DNA of 12,401 bases, from the NCBI RefSeq assembly GCF_001949145.1, contig NW_019091404.1, forward strand, positions 320,649-333,049. The letters are read 5' to 3'. This DNA comes from Acanthaster planci (taxonomy: Eukaryota; Echinodermata; Asteroidea; Valvatida; Acanthasteridae). How positions within the stretch are numbered: position 1 is the first letter of the stretch; each line of letters begins with the position of its first letter. Shown one piece after another: positions 7,801-12,401 of this stretch. The translations under genes and the position numbers were made by a program. The notes under the pieces were generated by a model. The model was not told the origin of the DNA. It searched no databases and was given only the letters and a program-made list of their open reading frames with translations.

Positions 7801-9387
7801 CCCAGGAAATCCCAATTGACTTTAAGCAAACAATTCAAATCGGGTCGATGAGACCAAACCCCCAAACGGTATAACCATATTTTCTAGGACAAAATCGCCA
7901 GAAACTGTTGTCATGCACAGACTGTATTTGAGTTGTTTTTTATTTAAGAGTTTAGAAAATCTTTGCTTTGTTCTGTTAACAGGTTGAAAAGAAAAACTGA
8001 AAAAGGAGAACACACTCGTGTGGCAGGTGATTATTATGCATGAATTTTCCTCCCCGCTGCAACTTTCATAATTATATAGAAAAATATGAAATATTTGTAG
8101 TCAAGGCAACATCATAAGATCTTGACTTTATATTACCAAAAAAGGATAGTGCGTAGTTATACCGAGGAACTACGTTTTCGACACCGTATTCAGTTGTAAG
8201 AGTGCTTAACAGTATTTTAGCTCGCACTTAAGTGTGTGGAGTGAATTCATCGTGGTTAATTCATTGAATACAAATTGTTCGACAACCACAGATGGCAACA
8301 ACGCTTCCTCGTCTGGCAATTTTCCCAACGTGCTCTGGTCGCAGATAGCAGCACATGATTTGGAGGAAAGAAATGTGGAATATGAAACAACAATCGGTCC
8401 CTCAGGTAGTGCTGTCGAGGCAGGGAGCCCCATTTATTTCGACGCGGACGACAAAGAGACAGACCGCAGAGATTATGGTAAAACACCCGTGCATGTTTTA
8501 TCACTAATAAACTTTAACAGTCAGGTGCGCCAGCAAAATGAGGTGACGTTGATAACACACAACAAAAATCCTGTGGTGGTTTATTAATCCGGTTCTTAAG
8601 TGACTTCGTCACAAAGGCGGCAAGCTTAACGATTTGCAGGCTCCCATTGGACGATCGCTGAAATTGCGCGTTAACTTCCGGTTCCATGGTTGACCGTAAA
8701 CGGCGATCAATGCATGTAACTCTATGTGCAGTGCATGTGCAGTGGGCGTGGTTTAAACTGAAGTGACGTCACACTTACGAACCGGATAGGCCTACTCATT
8801 CGGTTGAACTTTGGAGAGTATTGTGTCAAGGGGAGTTACTGCTATCCATTCAGTGTAGCACTGGATACCGAAACTGAAGCCAAAGCCTACATGCATGTAT
8901 AACATTAGATACTAAAAAATCCATCTAAACATGTGACAGTATCCCAAGACATAAAGATGATACTTTACATTTAAAATGCAGTGAGCACCCATATTGAAGT
9001 GCTACACTCTAAAACGTCCGGGTCAGATTGACCCAGAATTGGGTCCCATCCGGTATAACCCTTTTCCGGGTCAAATTATGACCCAGAAAGGGTCAAATAT
9101 GACCCAAAAAGGGTGAAATATGATCCGAAAGGGGGTCATATTTTGGCCCAGAGAAGAATTATACCGAATAAGACCCAATTCTGGGTCAATCTGACCCGGA
9201 AGTTTTTAGAGTGTAATTGAACGTGAATATCCGCTCTTCCAATGTCTGGAAATGAATATTATCCCCCCTCTCTTTTGCATTCCATTCAGGGTCAAGAAGT
9301 AATCCAGGCAATTCCAAGACCCAAGGCTGCGCAGAGACGATGGATAATATCGAGCATACATATTTCATGCGAGATTTGGACGACTAA
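1771..9387 (+). CDS. EMI/EGF-like type I membrane receptor (MEGF10/PEAR1/Draper-like), complete, eight exons
   Basis: Proteins of this kind sit on the cell surface and often act in recognition and engulfment of cells or particles. Join: 1771-1865, 3311-3385, 3551-3636, 3925-4326, 7483-7597, 7983-8026, 8292-8477, 9290-9387; 1101 nt, 366 residues. Phases agree at all seven junctions. Seen: signal peptide 1-20; EMI domain about 24-87 beginning GPNVCAER, with Cys 29, 46, 53, 72, 73, 83 and 87 and a CCKGW core; EGF-like modules at 87-129, 130-172 and 173-201 (the third incomplete); membrane helix 223-246, followed by basic RRLNRRFR; cytoplasmic tail to 366. NxS/T sites occur at 79, 95, 125, 142 and 155. 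MEGF10 and PEAR1 have about 15 EGF modules, so this ectodomain is much shorter. The tail has Tyr 303, 321, 334 and 359 but no NPxY or YxxL. Domain assignment is firm; biological role is inferred. Confidence 0.9.
1866..3310 (+). other. Intron 1 of EMI receptor gene 1
   Basis: The intron is bounded by GTATGT and CGCAG. Its second half (from about 2680) is related to the second half of intron 1 of the downstream paralogue. A CAGGGGCGGACCTGG motif near 2450 resembles the terminus of a DNA transposon. Open frames here (2301-2513 plus, 3163-2960 minus) have no recognised product. Confidence 0.85.
2680..3310 (+). repeat. Paralogous intron block, copy 1 (matches about 11770-12394)
   Basis: Long runs are shared in the same order and orientation, for example AAGTTAGAATCAATGC, GAAACTCGAATTATCCC, AGACACAATTGCATGAAA and TTATTTTCCTCATC. 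There are many substitutions and small indels, roughly four in five bases matching by eye. The block ends at the exon 2 acceptor in both copies. It is explained by tandem duplication of the receptor gene. Confidence 0.88.
3311..3385 (+). CDS. EMI receptor gene 1, exon 2 (middle of EMI domain)
   Basis: A pyrimidine-rich stretch and CACTCGCAG precede the exon; the donor is ACG|GTATGT. The exon is 75 nt, phase 2 to phase 2. Joined to exon 1 it reads RKTKQVEHTTYTYNCQLGQQ and then TCSVT, with two cysteines spaced as in EMI domains. A longer frame covering 3209-3406 reads this region out of phase and is not used. Confidence 0.88.
3551..3636 (+). CDS. EMI receptor gene 1, exon 3 (end of EMI domain with CCKGW)
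   Basis: The acceptor is TTTCTTCTTTGGTAAAG and the donor is CAC|GTGAGT. The exon is 86 nt, entering in phase 2 and leaving in phase 1. It reads SITVYYTDYESRQICCKGWL and then RNESNCLT. The CCxGW core followed by a spaced Cys is the hallmark of the EMI C-terminal half. The exon is too short to show as an open frame of its own, and a 105-codon minus-strand frame hides it. Confidence 0.88.
3925..4326 (+). CDS. EMI receptor gene 1, exon 4 (EGF-like modules and juxtamembrane stalk)
   Basis: The acceptor is TTGCTTGCTCGTTCAG; the donor is GAAG|GTAGGA. The exon is 402 nt, phase 1 to phase 1. It encodes CPLKTYGQNCTGTCDC and further Cys-rich EGF-like modules of the MEGF/laminin-like type (CxxxxyGxxC, CxCxxxxxC, CxCxxGW spacing), then VTSAALEVTNNPVE as a short stalk. 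The frame stays open past the donor to a stop at 4548-4550, so the donor was chosen by phase match to exon 5 and by the end of EGF similarity. Confidence 0.9.
4748..5089 (+). repeat. Intronic duplication R1, copy a
   Basis: This is a direct repeat of 5451-5782, about 90 percent alike by eye, running from TGAACAAATTT to GAGTAGTATGCGTGCGCA. It contains the exon-like segment at 4840-4881. R2 copy a follows it directly. Confidence 0.9.
4840..4881 (+). other. Candidate cassette exon A (42 nt, phase 1-1)
   Basis: It is flanked by GATAATTACAG and GAAG|GTAGAG. If spliced between exons 4 and 5 it adds 14 codons in frame without a stop, ending YNGIDE before the split codon. The donor context resembles that of exon 4 (GAAG|GTAGGA). 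The pyrimidine tract is weak. It could equally be chance within a repeat. Confidence 0.35.
5090..5314 (+). repeat. Intronic duplication R2, copy a
   Basis: This matches 7211-7414. Shared runs include ATGAAGCAAAAGAA, TTTTCTCTTTGACA and TGTTTAAAGTGTAGATGC, then CATTTGAAAAGTTG and CGCACATTA. An N lies shortly beyond it, at 5331. Confidence 0.88.
5451..5782 (+). repeat. Intronic duplication R1, copy b
   Basis: This is the second copy of R1, with the exon-like segment at 5538-5579. Similarity to copy a stops right after TATGCGTGCGCA. In copy a that point joins R2; here unrelated sequence begins, and R2 resumes only at about 7211. Confidence 0.9.
5538..5579 (+). other. Candidate cassette exon B (42 nt, phase 1-1)
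   Basis: This is the counterpart of candidate A in R1 copy b, with the same ATTACAG acceptor and GAAG|GTAGAG donor. It differs at three of 42 bases and is also open in frame, ending LDNGIDE. Its translation loosely resembles the exon 4 stalk (TSAALEVTNNPVEG against TAGASLVFLDNGIDEG). Confidence 0.35.
6641..7132. mobile_element. Possible inverted-repeat DNA element
   Basis: CTAGTGTAGCGG at 6641-6652 faces CCTACACTAG at 7123-7132 in inverted orientation. It encloses a GC-rich head (6650-6700) unlike the AT-rich surroundings. The inverted repeat is short and imperfect beyond nine or ten bases, no target duplication was clear, and no transposase frame was seen. Confidence 0.3.
7211..7414 (+). 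repeat. Intronic duplication R2, copy b
   Basis: This is the second copy of R2, ending 68 bases before the membrane-segment exon. It is about 20 bases shorter than copy a through small deletions. Confidence 0.88.
7483..7597 (+). CDS. EMI receptor gene 1, exon 5 (transmembrane segment)
   Basis: The acceptor is GATTTCTTACCAG and the donor is GGGA|GTGAGT. The exon is 115 nt, phase 1 to phase 2. It reads DHRLVIIIVPLIVGFAVILS and then AVAGIMGHVIRRLNRRFR: a hydrophobic helix of about 24 residues followed by arginines, the orientation expected for a type I protein. The codon split with exon 4 gives Asp. Confidence 0.9.
7598..7982 (+). other. Intron 5 of EMI receptor gene 1
   Basis: Bounded by GTGAGT and TTAACAG. 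AT-rich; no repeat or gene was recognised. The minus-strand open frames here (7865-7641, 8013-7822) show no known motif. Confidence 0.8.
7983..8026 (+). CDS. EMI receptor gene 1, exon 6 (basic juxtamembrane tail)
   Basis: This is a 44-nt microexon-like exon. The acceptor is TTTGTTCTGTTAACAG and the donor is GGCAG|GTGATT. It completes Glu from exon 5, reads LKRKTEKGEHTRVA and leaves phase 1. The phases fit both neighbours. The call rests on splice signals, phase and the basic composition expected just inside the membrane, since short cytoplasmic sequence is poorly conserved. Confidence 0.8.
8292..8477 (+). CDS. EMI receptor gene 1, exon 7 (cytoplasmic tail)
   Basis: The acceptor is GACAACCACAG, with a weak pyrimidine tract; the donor is TATG|GTAAAA. 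The exon is 186 nt, phase 1 to phase 1. It encodes an acidic, Ser-rich tail section with Tyr in VEYETTI, SPIYFDAD and RRDYG, which are possible phosphorylation sites. The apparent Met upstream at 8234 belongs to the intron. Confidence 0.85.
8587..8787. mobile_element. MITE-like element with inverted termini (ATCCGGTTC ... GAACCGGAT)
   Basis: The left end ATCCGGTTCTTAAGTGAC, followed by TTCGTCAC, matches the complement of the right end GTGACGTCACACTTAC, followed by GAACCGGAT, over about 25 bases with few mismatches. It is about 201 bp and has no coding capacity. The target-site duplication is not clear. Confidence 0.6.
9004..9214. mobile_element. MITE-like element with long inverted termini and internal GGGTCA/TGACCC palindromes
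   Basis: The ends ACACTCTAAAA and TTTTTAGAGTGT extend inward as inverted repeats of about 55 bases that include GGGTCAGATTGACCCAG. The two-base flank TA at both ends (9003-9004, 9214-9215) would fit a TA target duplication. The middle contains successive GGGTCAAATATGACCC-like palindromes. It has no coding capacity. Confidence 0.75.
9290..9387 (+). CDS. EMI receptor gene 1, exon 8 (C-terminus and stop)
   Basis: A strong pyrimidine tract with CATTCCATTCAG precedes the exon. It is entered in phase 1, completes Gly, and encodes 31 residues ending EHTYFMRDLDD before TAA at 9385-9387. The phase matches exon 7. Confidence 0.85.
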
Positions 9388-9424
9388 TAATCGATAACAG
9401 ACTAAACAAACCATCCCTAATAAA
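9388..9424 (+). terminator. 3' UTR start and polyadenylation signal AATAAA (9419-9424)
   Basis: The first canonical AATAAA lies 32 bases after the stop codon. A T-rich stretch with GTGCTTTGATTG follows at about 9445-9458, as expected downstream of a cleavage site. Longer 3' UTR forms cannot be excluded. Confidence 0.6.
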
Positions 9425-10938
9425 AATCGTTTATGCATCTTTCGTGCTTTGATTGTAACATCGTTTGCTCATCGGAATAGGCAAATAGTTTAACATTTTG
9501 TTAATTACTTAAGTATAGAAGAAAGTTATGCTTATAAATTTGTATAATAATTGTACATAACATGCATTGTTATTGTGGAGGGCTAATTGCCCTGTGTGGA
9601 AACACTCCTTGTAGATAACAAACTAATGTGCTGTTGCTCTTGTATTGGTGATAGTCTCAACCAAACATAATGTTCAGCGTTTTTATAAATTGGGAGGGAA
9701 ATAGGTTCCTTTTTTGTGTTTAATACTGGGGATTGTAACTCCTGATGAACTTAAACATTAAGTTTTGCTATTCGGTTCAGCCGAAGACCAGAAACAGACC
9801 GACAGTCGTTATCCGAAGACTCAAACTACTAACTTACTAGTTGATCTGCAAGTTGGGGATAAACAACAATTTGACGTGCACAAACCAGTACAAACTCTTC
9901 TGATTGCAAGAACAGGTTTGACATAAGACATTTTAGCCAGCTGCGCAAACCGTGACCATCCACATGTTCCTGGTTTATTTACTAGATCATGCATCTGGAA
10001 ATATGTTGATTTACTGTATACATAGATTTCACGGCCTGCGTGCGCCATCTTTATTTTCTGTATCAGTAGAAGGGAGTCTGTTGTATTTTGCTCTCTCTTT
10101 TGAAGATGGTGAAATAAACGCCAGTTTAACCAGATGGATTTTGTTTTGTGATATCTTTACGGTGAATAATTGAAAATACTTTCTCCAATGTTGTAGTGCT
10201 CTCGGTAGCCGAGATCTCGGAAACAAACATGTTTTGATGTGAAATACCACACAGTTTATTTGTGTCAAGTTCGGGGAACTTGAACGAAAAGTTTTGAAAT
10301 TATGTCAAGATAGTGTTAGGATCCCCCAAACAAACATTCACACCACTACCTCTTGGGGTCACTGCTGGCGTCATCATGATGCAAGGACAAGAGAGGTCAT
10401 GCGTGTCAGTCTTCAGACATCATGTTTGCAACTTTTTAAGAAAATTGGCCACAAAATGGGGAAAGGTGAAGCGGTTACACTTTACACGAGGTATGGCGGC
10501 CTGGGGGTCATGTCATTTATGCTTATGAATTTTGCATATTCATAAGCAAAAGAGGGATGTCATCGTGGGAAGAAAAAACTCAATGTTACGTTGGTTTGTG
10601 AAAAACAGAAACTAGTGAATTTCCTTTTCTTTTCTATTTCACTGTTACTCAAGTACATAGCAATGAGCCAGCGATCAGCCCCTTTTCCAGAAATATTTTC
10701 TGTAACTAAATTCCCCCTTCACAACGACGAAAACCTCTGTACAGAACTATATCCGTAGTTGTCAACAACGCCCCCAATTGTTTAGTAAAGCAAGGGCGAA
10801 TTGGAATGCCTAAAAAGTATCATTTTAAATCACTTAACCTAAATGGAGATATGATAGTTTTAATACACGAAACACACGTATAAAATTTGAAAGAAAAAAA
10901 TCATCTCGAAAAATAATTAACTGCTACCAAAGTAATAT
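9425..10938. other. Intergenic region between the two EMI receptor genes
   Basis: About 1.5 kb of AT-rich sequence after the polyadenylation signal. Open frames at 9952-10173 and 10294-10545 show no recognisable domain, signal peptide or splice partners. A perfect 11-base inverted repeat lies at 10520-10548. No copy of the NECAP exon was found upstream of the second gene. Confidence 0.65.
10520..10548. repeat. Perfect inverted repeat (hairpin-capable)
   Basis: TGCTTATGAAT at 10520-10530 is the exact complement of ATTCATAAGCA at 10538-10548, with a 7-base spacer TTTGCAT. The role is unknown. It lies about 500 bp upstream of the second receptor gene. Confidence 0.7.
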
Positions 10939-10946
10939 TATAAAAG
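10939..10946 (+). promoter_or_regulatory. TATA box of EMI receptor gene 2
   Basis: TATAAAAG lies 110 bases before the ATG at 11056. A start about 30 bases downstream would give a 5' UTR of about 85 bases with no intervening in-frame ATG. The ATG at 10975, if transcribed, is in the frame of the main start (27 codons upstream) and could extend the protein with a sequence that does not resemble a signal peptide. Confidence 0.5.
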
Positions 10947-11055
10947 GAGTAGAAATTGCATTCTTTGTTGCGTAATGCCAGTAAATATTTGGAGGGCGCC
11001 CTCTAGATTTTTGTTTGAAATCGGAGAATCACTCTTTAGTTCCTCTGTTGTCAGC

Positions 11056-11150
11056 ATGGACCGGTTTGCTCAGTGGTCGTTTCTCTTAATGATGTTGATA
11101 AATTTAGCCGATTTTCAAGAGCTCACTGGACCTAACGTTTGCGCTGAAAG
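11056..11150 (+). CDS. EMI receptor gene 2, exon 1
   Basis: 95 nt, the same length and phase as exon 1 of gene 1. The signal peptide has diverged strongly between the paralogues, while the EMI start is unchanged in protein with several silent base changes (for example CTTACAGGGCCG against CTCACTGGACCT). That pattern points to constraint on the mature N-terminus, so the exon is or was functional. Confidence 0.87.
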
Positions 11151-12401
11151 GTATGATGTCTGTTTTATCGAATTGTGTTTCAAAGTCCACTGTGTAACGT
11201 ATTTCATCTTTTGCTACAACAAAGTATTTTGAGGATTTGTGAGCTTTACACTGTATGTGTGTATGTGAACACAGAATAGGGAGATCGAGTCTTTATACGG
11301 GGAGTTTTTGACAAGTTGGCTGGGTGGAGCTTCTTGTAACTTCTGTTTGGGCGGCGGTGCCCAGATGCTTTACATGCAAAGCTTGCGGTGAGACGCGCTA
11401 AATTAGAGGTGTAATTGTTGGGTCTCAAAGCAGCATAGCAATGATTGATATGATTTTTGATCAGCCATTACAAGTGTATGAAATGGAGAGGCCAAGTGAA
11501 AGCCCCTTGATTTACTGGCTGAAGGCGTGAAAGGAGAATATCAGACGGAAACGCTGATGGATTGAGGTTTTAACATTAATTGTCAAGTTAACTAGGATGA
11601 AACGCTTTCATGTAATAGTAACCTGTGAGGTTTCAAGTTTTAGTTTTATTAATTCTGACTGAATTTTAAAAGTGTAGCACAGGAATCTGACTGAAAAGCT
11701 GATGGAATGTAAAGTTAACTAAGGTAGTAGTATTTGACTACCTGTAATTCTAACGTAAGCGCACTTTATTAAAATCTTTCCTGTTGCATAAACAGATAAA
11801 GAGCACGTGTTTTTTGCGTCATTTCACAATCGATTGTTTTCCGGAATAAAAGTTTAAATTAAACTTTAAGATATTATTAATGCAGCTTGCTAAACACACC
11901 ATAAAAGAATGGAGTGTCTGATTTGCTTTTTCAATGTTACATTAATTTCCCAAGGAGAAGAATTATCACAGTTAGGACAAGTTAGAATCAATGCAAGAAA
12001 CTCGAATTATCCCAGCACCTGGAATGCAACTCGACCCACTCAACCGTCCCAAACCAATCCAACATAAACTAGAATGTAATTTAACAGTACTTTTCCCTTT
12101 ATTTGGCCCAGTTATTTCGATGTGAAGCGCAAGACGAGCCGGGTAACGGTGGCAAATGAGTCGTTTCAATGCTCCGGCAGCCTGGCGATCGAAAGGGTTT
12201 CAAATTAATGCTATAATAAAAGACACAATTGCATGAAATGTTCAAGTAGTCTCTTGTCCTAGGACCTATATGCAAACTGACATTTGTCGATGCGTAAACG
12301 CACTTACTATGAAGTGTACTTGTATTAAGAATATCTAGTTAAATCACACTTGACTGCCTTATTTTCCTCATCTTTTCTGAAGTGTCACTCTCGGGAAGAC
12401 T
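11056..12401 (+). CDS. EMI receptor gene 2, 5' part (paralogue of gene 1; runs off right edge)
   Basis: Exon 1 is at 11056-11150; the start of exon 2 would be at 12395. Exon 1 encodes MDRFAQWSFLLMMLINLADF and then QELTGPNVCAE, a signal peptide followed by the EMI start, identical to gene 1 from QELTGPNVCAE onward. The ATG aligns with that of gene 1, with A at -3 and G at +4. The donor is AG|GTATGA in phase 2. Intron 1 is related to that of gene 1 and is about 200 bases shorter. At the expected exon 2 acceptor the sequence is CTCGG|GAAGACT instead of CGCAG|GAAGACC, so the AG is missing. The gene may use another site or may be decaying; the rest is outside the window. Confidence 0.8.
11151..12394 (+). 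other. Intron 1 of EMI receptor gene 2
   Basis: Begins GTATGA. The first 600 bases have no clear partner; from about 11770 it matches intron 1 of gene 1. The frame of exon 1 continues open to a stop at 11230-11232, which would end an unspliced product after a further 26 residues. Confidence 0.75.
11770..12394 (+). repeat. Paralogous intron block, copy 2 (matches about 2680-3310)
   Basis: Same order and orientation as copy 1. It differs by a deletion within the part matching about 2835-2880 and by insertions near 12070-12110. It ends at the position of the exon 2 acceptor, where the AG has become GG. Confidence 0.88.

Larger units (their letters stand above)
8478..9289 (+). other. Intron 7 of EMI receptor gene 1
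   Basis: Bounded by GTAAAA and CATTCAG. Holds two separate short inverted-repeat elements, at 8587-8787 and 9004-9214, with about 200 bases of unremarkable sequence between them. Confidence 0.8.

Noticed and set aside
8234-8291. Met start for a separate 117-codon gene (8234-8587)
   Set aside because: The part from 8292 is exon 7 by phase; the upstream part is intron, and the part after 8477 follows a good donor.
9952-10545. Open frames of 73, 83 and 71 codons in the intergenic region
   Set aside because: No domain, no signal peptide, no convincing splice sites in phase; lengths are as expected by chance.

Overview
This is animal (metazoan) nuclear DNA: the genes are split by GT-AG introns, and their products are animal protein families. 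The organism looks like a marine invertebrate deuterostome. An echinoderm or an amphioxus fits the EMI/EGF receptor family, the frequent TAGGCCTA- and TACATGTA-like words and the many small inverted-repeat elements, but the sequence does not decide between them. One N at 5331 marks it as a draft assembly. Most open frames longer than 60 codons here are chance frames. The real genes were found by joining short exons whose splice sites and codon phases agree.

Layout. (1) Minus strand, 98-1331: the first two coding exons of a NECAP gene, an endocytic accessory protein of clathrin-coated vesicles. It runs leftward out of the window. (2) 1332-1770: a 439-bp region between divergent start codons, with two CCAAT boxes, probably a shared promoter. 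(3) Plus strand, 1771-9387: a complete eight-exon gene for a predicted 366-residue type I membrane protein. It has a signal peptide, an EMI domain, about three EGF-like modules, one membrane segment and a tail of about 115 residues. It resembles a short MEGF10/PEAR1/Draper/NimA-type receptor. All seven splice junctions keep the reading frame. (4) 9388-11055: a short 3' UTR with AATAAA, then about 1.5 kb with no recognised gene, then a TATA box. (5) Plus strand, 11056 to the right edge: the 5' end of a second, paralogous EMI receptor gene. Its first exon is also 95 nt long, and its intron 1 is clearly related to intron 1 of the first gene, so this is a tandem duplication with a step of about 9.1-9.3 kb.

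Points of interest. The second gene has GG instead of AG at the acceptor of exon 2. The large intron 4 of the first gene holds a duplicated unit that carries two 42-nt, phase 1-1, open, exon-like segments; these could be cassette exons for the juxtamembrane region. The same unit is interrupted by an apparent insertion of about 1.4 kb. Intron 7 holds two short inverted-repeat elements, one built of repeated GGGTCA/TGACCC palindromes. Nothing resembling a prokaryotic system, CRISPR array or RNA gene was seen.

Function. EMI-EGF membrane proteins of this type commonly act in recognition and engulfment of particles or dying cells, and NECAP acts in endocytosis. A functional link between the two neighbours is possible but is not shown by the sequence.
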